Shown here: piece by piece, positions 21,519-31,331 of the stretch | Position numbering within the stretch: position 1 is the first letter of the stretch | Layout of the letters: each line of letters begins with the position of its first letter | Assembly: GCF_019457595.1 (NCBI RefSeq) | Contig: NZ_CP080419.1 | Location: forward strand, 2,232,001 to 2,296,000 | DNA from: Shewanella psychrotolerans | Lineage (GTDB): Bacteria > Pseudomonadota > Gammaproteobacteria > Enterobacterales > Shewanellaceae | DNA: 64,000 nucleotides | Reading direction: 5' to 3' | The notes under the pieces: model-generated | The model's database searches: none | What the model was told of the DNA's origin: nothing | Seen by the model: only the letters and a program-made list of their open reading frames with translations | Translations under genes and position numbers: made by a program

Positions 21519-21683
21519 TTAAACATCCTTTTTAAACAAGTGATTTAAACCAGCATACCCGTAACTTGTTTTAAGCTCAATACACAATCAACAGCCAGAT
21601 AAAAGATTCATTTACAATTGTGTTTCGCTCCAGAGATAATTTTAAGTTAGCATAGGAGCATCTCGGTTATATAGGAGTGGATG

Positions 21684-23525
21684 ATGTCCGCTAAACCCTC
21701 AATTTTTAAAAGGATCTTATCTGTATTGTGGAAAGGCCTAAATGGCACCCGCAAAGTAGTCCTTAACTTGTTCTTCTTTGGATTTTTGGCTTTTGTTGTC
21801 ATCGCGCTGAGCAGCAACGATTTGCCCGTTGTAGAAGATGGCTCAGCTTTAGTGCTTGATCTGTCTGGCGCAATCGTTGAACAAAAGCGCCAAGTTGATC
21901 CCATAGAAGCTGCAATGAAAAGTGGTAATGGTAACGATAGTGACGCAGAAATATTACTCAGTGATCTTATCCACGCTATTGATAATGCTGCAGCGGATAC
22001 ACGGATCTCATCGATCATTATTGATGTCGGCCAACTAAAGTGGACTGAGATCAGTAAATTACAAAGCATCGGTGATGCGCTAACGCGTTTTAAGACATCA
22101 GGTAAACCGATTATTGCCAATGGTAACTGGTACGGGCAAAGTCAATATTTCTTAGCAAGTTTTGCCGATTCTATCTATCTCAACCCTCAGGGTGGTGTGG
22201 AGATCGATGGTTTAAGCCGTTACCGTCAATATTACAAGTCGGCACTCGATAAATTAAAGGTTAAGGCGCATGTATTTAGGGTTGGTACCTTTAAATCGGC
22301 AGTAGAACCCTTCTTGCGTGACGACATGTCTGATTCAGCTAAAGAAGCCAATAGCGAGCTTTTAGGCGATATCTGGTCAAGTTACCAGCTGACTGTCGCC
22401 AGTAATCGCGATATTTCTGCAAGCGATCTGGTAATGAGCGCTGATCGATATATTACCGAGCTAGATAAAGCCAAAGGGCGTTCTGCTGATATGGCGATAA
22501 ACTTAGGCTGGGTCGATAAGTTAGCCTCTGCTGAGCAGTTTCGTTTAGATATGATTGATCAAGTTGGAAAAGCCAGCGAAGGTAACCAATATAAACAGAT
22601 AAGTTATTATGACTATCAAAGCCTGATTCAAGAATTACCGCCACTTATTGTCCAAGATACGGTGGGTATCATAGTTGCCAAAGGCAATATTTTGAACGGT
22701 CAACAAGCGCCGGGACAAATCGGCGGAGAAAGCACTTCAGCATTACTGCGTAAGGCACGTTTCGACGATAAGGTTAAAGCGGTCGTCCTTAGAGTTGACA
22801 GCCCTGGTGGTAGTGCTTTTGCTTCTGAGCAGATCCGTCAAGAAGTGCTAGCACTAAAAACCGCAGGTAAGCCAGTGGTTGTTAGTATGGGAAGCTATGC
22901 CGCATCGGGGGGATATTGGATTTCGGCTAGCGCTGATTATATCTTTGCGACGCCGACAACCCTAACAGGTTCAATTGGTATCTTTGGCATGGTGACAACC
23001 TTCGAAGATTCGTTAGCATCGCTTGGGGTTTACACTGATGGCGTTGCAACATCTGATTGGGCCGCCTTCTCAGTGACCAAAGGGATCACGCCAGAATTAA
23101 AGCAGATTATCCAGCGTCATATAGAGCGTGGTTATCATGATTTTATCTCTTTAGTTGCCAACGAGCGAGATATGACCTTAGAGCAAGTTGATAATATTGC
23201 TCAAGGGCGTGTTTGGTCAGGTAAGAAAGCCTTAACACTTGGGTTAGTCGATGAACTTGGCGATATAGACCAAGCCGTAAGCAAAGCGGCAGAGTTAGCC
23301 AAGCTCGACAAATTTGACAGCCATATCATTGAACAAGAGCTAACGCCTCAAGAGAAGTTTATTCAAGAGATGTTCGCTTCAGTATCGACTTATCTTCCGC
23401 AAACGTCGCAGCAACATAGCGTAATGGATAAATTTATTAGTCAGTTTAACCAGTTTGCCGACGAGTTCAGTGCCTTCGATGATCCAAATGGTGTTTATCT
23501 CTACTGTGATGCCTGTAACTATTAA
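21684..23525 (+). CDS. sppA: Signal peptide peptidase SppA (protease IV)
   Basis: Inner-membrane serine protease degrading cleaved signal peptides. It has one N-terminal membrane segment (LNLFFFGFLAFVVIAL, residues about 24-40) and two tandem ClpP-fold domains. The first holds the general-base lysine region. The second holds the nucleophile serine in GSYAASGGYWISASA, with DSPGGSAFASE before it. Length 613, as expected for the long E. coli type (618). The second of two adjacent ATG codons is chosen, six bases after AGGAG; the first is at 21681. Confidence 0.95.
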   Translation: MSAKPSIFKRILSVLWKGLNGTRKVVLNLFFFGFLAFVVIALSSNDLPVVEDGSALVLDLSGAIVEQKRQVDPIEAAMKSGNGNDSDAEILLSDLIHAIDNAAADTRISSIIIDVGQLKWTEISKLQSIGDALTRFKTSGKPIIANGNWYGQSQYFLASFADSIYLNPQGGVEIDGLSRYRQYYKSALDKLKVKAHVFRVGTFKSAVEPFLRDDMSDSAKEANSELLGDIWSSYQLTVASNRDISASDLVMSADRYITELDKAKGRSADMAINLGWVDKLASAEQFRLDMIDQVGKASEGNQYKQISYYDYQSLIQELPPLIVQDTVGIIVAKGNILNGQQAPGQIGGESTSALLRKARFDDKVKAVVLRVDSPGGSAFASEQIRQEVLALKTAGKPVVVSMGSYAASGGYWISASADYIFATPTTLTGSIGIFGMVTTFEDSLASLGVYTDGVATSDWAAFSVTKGITPELKQIIQRHIERGYHDFISLVANERDMTLEQVDNIAQGRVWSGKKALTLGLVDELGDIDQAVSKAAELAKLDKFDSHIIEQELTPQEKFIQEMFASVSTYLPQTSQQHSVMDKFISQFNQFADEFSAFDDPNGVYLYCDACNY

Positions 23526-23549
23526 TAGCTCATCGCAGTAACAAGATCG

Positions 23550-23575
23550 AAAGCCCGTTAATACGGGCTTTTTTA
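23550..23575 (+). terminator. Intrinsic terminator after sppA
   Basis: AAAGCCCGT-TAAT-ACGGGCTTT stem followed by TTTT, 25 bases past the sppA stop. Confidence 0.85.
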
Positions 23576-23632
23576 TTCGCGTTATCCCCAGTATAATCTC
23601 GCCAAACTCTGCCCCTAAAAGCAAAAATAATC

Positions 23633-24646
23633 ATGAGTAAACGTTCCATCTATGTAGCCTATACTGGCGGTACTATAGGCATGCAGAAAACCAACAATGG
23701 TTTTGCTCCTGTTCCTGGCTTTCTTACCGACTGTGTTAATGCAATGCCTGAGTTTTTCCATAGCGAGATGCCCAATTTTGTCATCAGTGAATATCAGCCC
23801 TTAATTGACTCCTCCAACATGGCACCAACCGATTGGCAAATGATCGCTAACGATATCAAGGCTAACTACGATAAATATGATGGTTTTGTGATTCTTCATG
23901 GCACAGATACCATGGCGTTCACAGCATCGGCACTCTCCTTTATGTTGCAAGGCCTGACTAAACCCGTGATTGTGACAGGGTCGCAAATACCGTTGGCACA
24001 ACTGAGATCAGATGGACAAACCAACCTATTGAACGCCTTATATATTGCTGCGAACTATCCGGTGGCAGAGGTTTGTCTGTTTTTTAACAACAAGCTCTTT
24101 AGAGGAAATCGAACCACAAAAGCCCATGCTGATGGTTTTGACGCGTTTGCCTCGCCAAATTTTCCCATCCTGCTAGAAGCGGGGATAAAAATTCGCATGA
24201 AAGCGGGAAAGATATGTACCTCAAACGAGAATACCTTAGAGGTCGCCAGTATTAGTCCTCAGCCAATAGGCATGGTTACTCTCTATCCAGGGATCTCGAC
24301 CCAAATTATCGATAATATTTTGCAGCAACCCGTTAAAGCGCTTATTTTACTAACCTATGGCGTTGGTAATGCGCCCCAAACGCCTGAGCTACTTGAATGT
24401 TTACGGCGGGCAAATGAGCGTGGCATCATCCTGATCAACCTCACTCAATGTATGCAAGGTAAAGTGAACATGGGGGGCTATGCAACAGGTAATGCATTGG
24501 CGAAAGCTGGTGTTATCAGTGGATATGATATGACCACGGAAGCTGCACTAACTAAATTACACTACCTACTTTCCACCAATTACTCATCGGCGCAAATACG
24601 CGATATGATGCAGCGCGACCTGTTTGGTGAGTTAACCGAAGATTGA
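23633..24646 (+). CDS. ansA: L-asparaginase I, cytoplasmic
   Basis: Hydrolyses asparagine to aspartate and ammonia. Both catalytic threonine motifs are present: YVAYTGGTIGM near the N-terminus and ILHGTDTMAFTASAL (residues about 87-101). There is no signal peptide, which together with 337 residues identifies the low-affinity cytoplasmic type I enzyme rather than AnsB. Transcribed alone from the short gap after sppA, and followed by a strong terminator. Confidence 0.96.
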   Translation: MSKRSIYVAYTGGTIGMQKTNNGFAPVPGFLTDCVNAMPEFFHSEMPNFVISEYQPLIDSSNMAPTDWQMIANDIKANYDKYDGFVILHGTDTMAFTASALSFMLQGLTKPVIVTGSQIPLAQLRSDGQTNLLNALYIAANYPVAEVCLFFNNKLFRGNRTTKAHADGFDAFASPNFPILLEAGIKIRMKAGKICTSNENTLEVASISPQPIGMVTLYPGISTQIIDNILQQPVKALILLTYGVGNAPQTPELLECLRRANERGIILINLTQCMQGKVNMGGYATGNALAKAGVISGYDMTTEAALTKLHYLLSTNYSSAQIRDMMQRDLFGELTED

Positions 24647-24647
24647 T

Positions 24648-24684
24648 AAAACGCCCCTTAATCTTATTCGTTAAGGGGCGTTTT
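24648..24684. terminator. Bidirectional terminator between ansA and yeaC
   Basis: Long stem AAAACGCCCCTTAA / TTAAGGGGCGTTTT between convergent genes. Confidence 0.9.
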
Positions 24685-24711
24685 AGATCTAATTGCGATA
24701 CAGCCTAACGA

Positions 24712-24993
24712 TCACAGATCTTGCTCTTTAAAAGCGGCAATACTTTCGCCTTTAAATTGCTTTTTAAGCTCGGCTTTCGATAGTTCGTTCAAGCCACCTT
24801 GACTATTAATGGTAAAATGATCCGTCTGGTTTAAACGTCTCGCTTGATAAAGCATCACTAATTGCAGCGTCGAATCTTTCTGCTCTTGAGACAGCTCACT
24901 ACCATCTTGCCACTTGCCTAATTCAACCGCGCTAAGCAACTTTTTATATACCTCATCAGGCATTTCATCGATGACTTTATTGATATCACTCAT
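24712..24993 (-). CDS. yeaC: YeaC family protein (DUF1315)
   Basis: 93-residue cytoplasmic protein of unknown function, matching the conserved YeaC pattern (EVYKKLLSAVELGKWQDGS, then LQLVMLYQARRLN). It overlaps the preceding zinc-ribbon gene by four bases (ATGA), so the two are translated together. There is no membrane segment or known catalytic motif. Confidence 0.85.
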   Translation of the reverse strand: MSDINKVIDEMPDEVYKKLLSAVELGKWQDGSELSQEQKDSTLQLVMLYQARRLNQTDHFTINSQGGLNELSKAELKKQFKGESIAAFKEQDL

Positions 24994-25307
24994 ATACTTT
25001 TCCGCTTATGTAACACGATACGAATTCTTGTAATTAAGTAGCCTATAAAACCAAAAACGAAGCAAGCACCGGCAATATTCGCTCTCATTCCCTCGGCAGG
25101 CTCACCGCCCCAAAACCAAATAAACACGCCTGCAATAAAGAGTGTCATAGCGAAGAAGCTTTGATTCATCAACTGATTGCTACGCTTAATATGGGATATC
25201 CGACTGGCCGATTCGTTATCCGAGCTATGCTTTGTCGCACAGTGTGGGCAGCTCTTAGCTAAACTAGATATTCGCTTATCGCAAATAGGACATTGTACCA
25301 ACGCCAT
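24990..25307 (-). CDS. Zinc-ribbon membrane protein of unknown function
   Basis: 105 residues. The N-terminus holds a CxxC...CxxC zinc ribbon (QCPICDKRISS, then SCPHCATKH), followed by two hydrophobic segments (about residues 49-66 and 76-93). It looks like a small inner-membrane protein with a cytosolic zinc knuckle. It sits 11 bases after the M14 peptidase gene and overlaps yeaC, so it forms the middle of a three-gene transcript. Function not known. Confidence 0.8.
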   Translation of the reverse strand: MALVQCPICDKRISSLAKSCPHCATKHSSDNESASRISHIKRSNQLMNQSFFAMTLFIAGVFIWFWGGEPAEGMRANIAGACFVFGFIGYLITRIRIVLHKRKSI

Positions 25308-25318
25308 TTCGCTATCCC

Positions 25319-26446
25319 CTATTTTATATCGTTAATGACTGCGAGCATTGCCAGTAGCGATGCTTCACCTAAATAAATTGAACGCTCTGGAGACCAACCA
25401 GACATAGGATCGAGCATATTCGCGTTGTCTTTAAAGGGCATCTCTAAGGTGTTAGACAAGCAACCAAAGGTTTCGGCCACCCAATTTGATGCCACTGTAA
25501 GATTAGCTTGACCCGGTTCATCTTTATCGTAACCAAACTCATTTTGAAAGTCTGCACTCGCCATTAGCAGTGCATTGACAAATTTGTCTTGAAGCTTTGC
25601 CATATCGTCACTATAACTCGGCACGCCTTCACATCCCGCTAAAAAGACATAAGGTAAACCTTCGTCACCATGCACATCATAATAAAGGTCGACGCCAGTC
25701 TCCTTCATCTTATTCACCACATGATAAACTTCAGGGCTCTTTTCCAACGATGGTGTTTGCCATTCACGATTCAGGTTGACGCCTACCGCATTGGTGCGCA
25801 AATGACCACGAACACTGCCGTCTGGATTCATATTAGGTACGATATAGAAATTGGCCTTGTCGAGCAGCGATTTTGCCGTCGGACTATCACTATCGAGCAA
25901 ATTGTTAAGTAACCCTTCGACCAACCACTCGGCCATCGTTTCACCTGGGTGTTGACGTGCAGTGATCCAAATATTGGCTTTATTTTCGTCACCATTACCC
26001 ACTTTAACTAAAGTGATATCCCTCTCGTCTAACGTTAAGCCGAGATGTTCTAACGATACTAAAGGGTGCACTTGAACCGCACTGAGCAGGTCTTGATGGC
26101 GTTCATAGCTATAGGGTGCGAAGTAGGCAATTTGAATGGCATCGCAGTCTAGCTCAACTTGGATCGTTAATGTGCCATCTTGGTAACGAGTCGGTAAGCG
26201 AAACCATTGCTGTCTATCGTAAGTCGCCACGGCTTGATAATCATCCCAGCCCTTTGTGTACGAAGCACTGCCAGCATTAATGATATTGAGGGTATAACGT
26301 TGGCCAACATTGCCCTGTAGTTTAAAGTTGAACCATTGGAAGAACTCTCCACCTTCATCGGGTCGTATCGCCAGTTGTACGTCATCGATATTATCTTGGT
26401 TAATGACTTCAATATTACCGCCATCAAAATTGGCACTGATCTGCAT
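25319..26446 (-). CDS. M14 family zinc carboxypeptidase (cytosolic carboxypeptidase-like)
   Basis: Metallocarboxypeptidase of the bacterial Nna1/CCP-like branch. It has an N-terminal beta-rich domain (about residues 1-120) and a C-terminal M14 fold. Zinc ligands lie in ARQHPGETMAEW (His, Glu) and YYDVHGDEG (His). The substrate arginine lies in GVNLNREW, and the general-base glutamate in TLEMPFKD. No signal peptide, so cytoplasmic; substrate unknown. I choose the ATG at 26446, seven bases after AAGGA, over a GTG six bases upstream that overlaps the ribosome binding site. Leads an operon with the zinc-ribbon gene and yeaC. Confidence 0.88.
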   Translation of the reverse strand: MQISANFDGGNIEVINQDNIDDVQLAIRPDEGGEFFQWFNFKLQGNVGQRYTLNIINAGSASYTKGWDDYQAVATYDRQQWFRLPTRYQDGTLTIQVELDCDAIQIAYFAPYSYERHQDLLSAVQVHPLVSLEHLGLTLDERDITLVKVGNGDENKANIWITARQHPGETMAEWLVEGLLNNLLDSDSPTAKSLLDKANFYIVPNMNPDGSVRGHLRTNAVGVNLNREWQTPSLEKSPEVYHVVNKMKETGVDLYYDVHGDEGLPYVFLAGCEGVPSYSDDMAKLQDKFVNALLMASADFQNEFGYDKDEPGQANLTVASNWVAETFGCLSNTLEMPFKDNANMLDPMSGWSPERSIYLGEASLLAMLAVINDIK

Positions 26447-26574
26447 ATCCACTTCCTTTATTGGTTTTTATCTCAGAGAACTAAGCCCTGTTAGTGCCCC
26501 TAGGATAAACTAAATCAACAAAGTTTCGCAGTGAATAGCGAAAAAAACCAATGAGTCGTGCTGAAAACATGATG

Positions 26575-27255
26575 CTAAAACGAAAAACAGTAACCCTGGC
26601 CTCGAACTGTGTTTATCCAGGTTTTTGGCAATGCTGTTTGAGCCAATTTTTTACGTGTATTACTGATGTGCATATCTAAATTTCGGTCAAATTGCCCAAG
26701 CTCTTTCTTTAACACACTCATTTGCAGCTCAGCCTTAGGCACAACTTGTCCCTTACGCTCAAATAAGTATTTAAACAGATTAAACTCTGTCTGAGTCAAG
26801 GTGACTGAACGCTGATCAAATTTAACGCTACAGTCTAGTTCACTAAATTCGACATCCTTTATCATGAGTGGCTCGGCATCAACAAGATCCGTTTTTGCAA
26901 TATCAACCCTACGTTTTAATGCGGCTATTCTCACGGTTAACTCCCTAACACTAATCGGTTTAGATATAAAATCATCTGCGCCTAATTCAAAGCCTTTAAC
27001 CCTTCTATCTTCAGTATCTGTAGAAGAGATAAGAATAACGGGTAGATTATTATTGCGACGAGTAAGAAACTGATAGCCATTCATCGTCGGCATATCGACA
27101 TCTAACACGATAAGATCTATTGCTCGCTCGGCCATTTTATTTATCGCTTCAAAGCCGTTACCAGCACAAACTATACTAAATCCCTGGGCCTCAAGCGCAT
27201 GTTGTAATACGTCCCTAAAAACAGGATCATCATCGACTAACAACACCCTTTTCAC
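26575..27255 (-). CDS. OmpR-family response regulator (orphan, Fur-box promoter)
   Basis: Receiver domain (residues about 1-115) with acidic pocket VDDDP, phospho-acceptor Asp in LIVLDVDMP, ISSTD and the conserved lysine in FISKP. A winged-helix DNA-binding domain follows (LTQTEFNLFKYLFERKGQVV). No sensor kinase is adjacent. The GTG at 27255, eight bases after AAGG, gives 226 residues starting at the receiver fold; the ATG 30 bases upstream falls inside the Fur-like box. From memory, the S. oneidensis counterpart is SO2426, linked to siderophore and chromate responses; orthology is inferred. Confidence 0.88.
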   Translation of the reverse strand: MKRVLLVDDDPVFRDVLQHALEAQGFSIVCAGNGFEAINKMAERAIDLIVLDVDMPTMNGYQFLTRRNNNLPVILISSTDTEDRRVKGFELGADDFISKPISVRELTVRIAALKRRVDIAKTDLVDAEPLMIKDVEFSELDCSVKFDQRSVTLTQTEFNLFKYLFERKGQVVPKAELQMSVLKKELGQFDRNLDMHISNTRKKLAQTALPKTWINTVRGQGYCFSF

Positions 27256-27270
27256 TTCATCAACCTTAAT

Positions 27271-27289
27271 GAAAACAATTATCATTAAG
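27271..27289 (-). promoter_or_regulatory. Fur-like box before the response regulator
   Basis: On the minus strand CTTAATGATAATTGTTTTC matches about 14 of 19 positions of the Fur consensus, including an unbroken AATGATAAT half. It ends 15 bases before the chosen GTG start, so Fur bound here would block initiation or early transcription. Confidence 0.6.
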
Positions 27290-27363
27290 ATTACAGCTTT
27301 TAAATAACGCTGACTAGTATTTTTACATTTGTAAGCAAAAAAATGAGTACTTGATCAAATAAA

Positions 27364-27385
27364 AAGGGCCGCAAATGCGGCCCTT
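27364..27385 (-). terminator. Intrinsic terminator after the DUF885 gene
   Basis: Stem AAGGGCCGC-ATTT-GCGGCCCTT followed by TTTATTTG on the minus strand. Confidence 0.9.
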
Positions 27386-27402
27386 AAACAAGTCATTAGT
27401 AA

Positions 27403-29172
27403 TTATTTGGCTAACATAAGTTGCCGTACGTATTTAACTGGTGCACTACCGTAGCTTAAGAAGGTTTCATGAAACCTTTTTAAGTCAAACTCTTCACCTT
27501 CGATCCCTTTTAGCTCTTCTCTAAAGTCATAGATCTCTCTATATCCAGAGTAATAGCTGGTAAGCTGAACTTGGCTAAGGGTTGCCCTACGCCATTTTCC
27601 TTCGGCCTCAGCTTGTTGCTGGAACGCCTCTTCAGTCATCAACTTAATCGCTTGATCTTCAGTCATCCCTTTAACTTGAATACTGTAGTCGAGGATCGTG
27701 TTAGCGATAACGCGAAGGTTCCATTTGTAATACATCAACCACATTTCCGGCTCAAAATCACCATAGCCCTCTTCTAACATCATCCGTTCGGCATATACCG
27801 CCCAGCCTTCAATCATAGCGCCATTGCCAAATAGACTCTTCACTAAGCTGGGCGATTCATTAGAGTAAACCAGTTGCGTATAGTGCCCTGGTATCGCCTC
27901 ATGAATATTGAGCACCTGCAAAATCCAGTGGTTATATTCACGTAAATAACTCTCAGCCGATTCATCGCTCATCTCATCAAGCGGGGTTACGTTATAATAA
28001 GTGTTACTCGACTTTTCATAGGGACCGGGGGCACTGATCGATGCACCAGCGAAACCTCTCATGTATTCAGGTGTCTCTCGAACCACCAGCGGCTTTTTAG
28101 GATCCAGTGTGACAAGTTGTTTATCGTTTACAAACTTCACTAGCTGTGGAATTTGTGCCCTTACTTCATTCACAAAATCCTCACGTTTTACATGTTTAGC
28201 TGATAGTTTGTCGATGAGTTGACGTGTCGCGACATTGCTTTGTTTCGGCATTGGTGTCGTAAAATACTTTGACCAAAGCTGCTCGGTAATTTTAGCCATC
28301 TCTCCCTGAATATGAGCCTTGTCAGCAAGGGCTTTTTCATATAACGCTTTAGCCGTCATACCAGCTTGAATGTCGAAGGCAAATTTCTGCTCATACAAGT
28401 TATCACCGATACGAAAGCTGCGAGCCCCCTCTTTCTTCAACTTATTCTCAAGTGCTTCTAACCACTCTACATGAGTTTTAATCGCCTTAGTTGCTAGCTC
28501 AAAACGCTCACTAAACAGCTGCTTTTCCGATGTTGTTAGACCTGATTGACTCACTGTTTCTAACAACTGATCTGAAAATACCGAAAAGGCCCCTTTATTT
28601 TGCATCACCGCCAGTTGGGTGTGCTCAAGCGTCGGATCCGATATATTTTCTCTCGCTGCAGAATAATAAGCAGGGACGTTTTCCATTCGTCCTAAGAAGG
28701 CGCGTAAGCGATCATCTAACGGTGCGAAATTTTCATTGATAATTTGCGCAAACCCTCCCGCCACATTGTAAGACGACGGATCCCATTGCCACGATCTAAA
28801 TGTGTTAATTTCCCATTGATCGCGTAACAACAGGTTTTCGATGAGGTGATAATCGATCACCTCTCCAGAAGTTAAGCTTTTAATATCAAATTGTTTCAGT
28901 AAATTCAGCTGAGTTTCAATAAATTGCAGTGACTTAATACGATTTGCCGCATTAGGTACCTTAAGTACGGCATCATACTTATGATAACCGCTGTACAATG
29001 CCCAAGTAGGCGATTCTTGCCACAATGAATCGATAAACTGCTGTGAAAACTGTGCAAAATTCTGTTGCTTAGCTTCGGCTACGGAGGAAACCGATGTCAC
29101 AGATTGATTTTGACATGCCGTCAAACCGCCAAGCGCAATCAACATCGTCGCTGCGATAAAAGATTTTTTCAT
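27403..29172 (-). CDS. DUF885 family lipoprotein (putative metallopeptidase-like)
   Basis: 589 residues. The N-terminus is a lipoprotein signal with the lipobox LTAC (cysteine at residue 20), so the mature protein is membrane-anchored in the envelope. The body is the DUF885 family, with its characteristic zinc-site-like motif HEAIPGHY near residue 428 and a downstream glutamate in IEGWAVYAE, an HExxH-like arrangement. Biochemical role unproven; a peptidase role is inferred from the motif. Monocistronic, with a strong terminator. Confidence 0.85.
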   Translation of the reverse strand: MKKSFIAATMLIALGGLTACQNQSVTSVSSVAEAKQQNFAQFSQQFIDSLWQESPTWALYSGYHKYDAVLKVPNAANRIKSLQFIETQLNLLKQFDIKSLTSGEVIDYHLIENLLLRDQWEINTFRSWQWDPSSYNVAGGFAQIINENFAPLDDRLRAFLGRMENVPAYYSAARENISDPTLEHTQLAVMQNKGAFSVFSDQLLETVSQSGLTTSEKQLFSERFELATKAIKTHVEWLEALENKLKKEGARSFRIGDNLYEQKFAFDIQAGMTAKALYEKALADKAHIQGEMAKITEQLWSKYFTTPMPKQSNVATRQLIDKLSAKHVKREDFVNEVRAQIPQLVKFVNDKQLVTLDPKKPLVVRETPEYMRGFAGASISAPGPYEKSSNTYYNVTPLDEMSDESAESYLREYNHWILQVLNIHEAIPGHYTQLVYSNESPSLVKSLFGNGAMIEGWAVYAERMMLEEGYGDFEPEMWLMYYKWNLRVIANTILDYSIQVKGMTEDQAIKLMTEEAFQQQAEAEGKWRRATLSQVQLTSYYSGYREIYDFREELKGIEGEEFDLKRFHETFLSYGSAPVKYVRQLMLAK

Positions 29173-29212
29173 ATTTATATCCCTGATCGATATCTGTTTT
29201 TATTATGAGTGT

Positions 29213-29243
29213 CCGCGAACACGTTAGTAAATCATGTTCGCGG
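29213..29243 (-). other. Hairpin between RecQ-type helicase and DUF885 genes
   Basis: Nine-pair perfect stem CCGCGAACA / TGTTCGCGG with a 13-base loop and no T run. It could be a weak terminator or an operator for the DUF885 gene. Confidence 0.4.
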
Positions 29244-29281
29244 TTAAAAATCAGCTAAAGGCAGAGGTTGGACAAGCTTTG

Positions 29282-31219
29282 TTACAAACTCGCTTCAACA
29301 TGCTGCTCACACCAGAGCCTAACCTCCGCAAAAGGATAAGCTTCAAGCGCGGCAAATGAGTGAACCCGGCGCATTTTCAATTGAGTAAATAATGGTGTGG
29401 TTAACCCACAAAGTGCTCTAGCCAACATGTTTGCATCGGCCATGTGCGTCCCCTTTAGCGGAATAATTAAATCATGACATAAGGATGAGAAGTCGAGCTG
29501 GCTCAATGGTGTAAGCTTGCTACTACTAGGTAGAATCGCGCCCCCCTTAGTACAAACAGAGCAATGACCACACTGCTCTGGGACTTGAGTATCTGCAAAG
29601 TATTCCGACAACCGCCTAGTAAGACACGTATTGCTTGCGAGTAGATCGACCATAGCCTGAATTCTGGCTATCTCACTTCGCTCTTTAATTAGGAACTTGT
29701 TCGCTAACATATCGACGGTTTCATCAATATTTTCGTTTAATTTTAATAACTGATAAACCTCAGTTATTTGCTTTGTTTGCAACTCAATCAGACCCTTTTC
29801 TTCAAAATAATTAATCGCAGAAATAACCCGCCTCCGATCGCTTGGATAGCAACTATTGAGCGAATCGAAGTCTATGCTGTACCAAATTTTTGCTTTTTGA
29901 GAACTATTGAGTAACGCCTGAACAAATCGCTGCCGCTCGCCCGTAAACCTAGTCACCAATTCTGATTCGCTACAGAGCAGCTTGAAGCGGTATTCAGCGT
30001 AATAGCTAAACGAGGGTTTAATAATATTGAGCATTTCTAAATACACGAGTAAGGTTTTTAAACTCAATAGCCGCACATTTGATTGAGCCGATAAGTGATT
30101 TAATACCACTTCCCATTTATGAGAAGTTCGACTTGCTGTCGCAATGTCATTAAGCACATAGGCTATTCCTCTTCGATCTGGTGTATCCCCATAAACAAAA
30201 TTTTGTAACACATTGAGATTATCGGTATTGGCGAGCACTAAACATTCTGCCACTTGACCATCTCGTCCAGCACGACCTATTTCCTGGGCGTAATTTTCGA
30301 TCGATTTTGGCAGATCAAAGTGAACAACAAATCGAATATCTTGCTTATCGACCCCCATTCCAAAAGCGATCGTCGCAACAATAATAGGACATCGACCCGA
30401 CATAAATGCCTTTTGAACCTGCTGACGCTTATCACTGTCCATCCCTGCATGATAAGCTAACGCATTGAGACCTTGCCTGCTTAGCGCTTTCGCCACTTCC
30501 TCTGCGCTTTGCTGCAATGTCACATAGATGATGCCGTGATGCCCGTCTCGCTTCCTTAGCCAATCAACCAATGCGGTTAATTTATCTTGCGCTTTAACTC
30601 CTTGGACGTGAAGATTAAGATTTGGTCGGTAAAATCCTGTTACCGCAATGTCTGCTGGCGCGATAGTAAACTTGGCGCCCATGTCCTGGATAACTTTAGC
30701 TGTCGCAGTTGCCGTCAATAAAAGCACCTGAGGAATAGACAGCTCTTTTACATATTGGGGTAATTTTAGGTAATCGGGACGAAAGTTATGACCCCACTCC
30801 GAGATGCAGTGGGCTTCGTCAATCACAAGCAATGAGATCGGGATACTTGAGATAAACTCTCTAAATCGCTCATTGTTAAAACGCTCGACCGAGATCATCA
30901 AAATTTTGATCTTACCTTGCCTAACGCCACTCATCACCGCCTGACTTTGCTCTCGGCTCTGGGTTGAATCTATGCTCGCTGCGGGGATGCCTTTTGTCTG
31001 TAAAAATGCCAATTGATCTTGAATAAGCGCAAGCAATGGCGAAACCACAATAGTCAAATGAGGCAAAATCAAAGCGGGTAACTGGTAACAGAGCGATTTT
31101 CCAGAGCCAGTAGGAAAGATGGCCGCAGCGCTACGGCCAGATGTTATGGCGGTAATGACTTGTTCCTGACCCGCTCTAAAGTGATCAAAACCAAAATACT
31201 GTTGAAGAAGTGATTGCAC
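29282..31219 (-). CDS. RecQ-family ATP-dependent DNA helicase
   Basis: 3'-5' DNA helicase. Superfamily 2 motifs appear in order: FRAGQEQ, Walker A in FPTGSGKSLCY, Walker B/DEAH in LLVIDEAHCISEWGHNFRPDY, LLLTATATA, and the motif VI block QEIGRAGRDG. A RecQ-type zinc site (YFADTQVPEQCGHCSVC) follows. There is no clear C-terminal HRDC domain, so it is probably a second RecQ-like helicase rather than the canonical RecQ. Start is GTG at 31219 with AGGT eight bases upstream. Length 645. Confidence 0.9.
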   Translation of the reverse strand: MQSLLQQYFGFDHFRAGQEQVITAITSGRSAAAIFPTGSGKSLCYQLPALILPHLTIVVSPLLALIQDQLAFLQTKGIPAASIDSTQSREQSQAVMSGVRQGKIKILMISVERFNNERFREFISSIPISLLVIDEAHCISEWGHNFRPDYLKLPQYVKELSIPQVLLLTATATAKVIQDMGAKFTIAPADIAVTGFYRPNLNLHVQGVKAQDKLTALVDWLRKRDGHHGIIYVTLQQSAEEVAKALSRQGLNALAYHAGMDSDKRQQVQKAFMSGRCPIIVATIAFGMGVDKQDIRFVVHFDLPKSIENYAQEIGRAGRDGQVAECLVLANTDNLNVLQNFVYGDTPDRRGIAYVLNDIATASRTSHKWEVVLNHLSAQSNVRLLSLKTLLVYLEMLNIIKPSFSYYAEYRFKLLCSESELVTRFTGERQRFVQALLNSSQKAKIWYSIDFDSLNSCYPSDRRRVISAINYFEEKGLIELQTKQITEVYQLLKLNENIDETVDMLANKFLIKERSEIARIQAMVDLLASNTCLTRRLSEYFADTQVPEQCGHCSVCTKGGAILPSSSKLTPLSQLDFSSLCHDLIIPLKGTHMADANMLARALCGLTTPLFTQLKMRRVHSFAALEAYPFAEVRLWCEQHVEASL

Positions 31220-31331
31220 AAATGCTACCTAAATAAAAAGCCAATATTAAGACTGCCTAACAGATTAATTAATCGCAAGGCATGATCGGTATAAATACCG
31301 TTAGCGATAATAAAACAGAGGCACACGCACC

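Noticed and set aside
21519..21683. FadR or PsrA operator in the fadH-sppA gap
   Set aside because: Several TTTAAAC-like words are present, but none forms a convincing full palindrome of either consensus.
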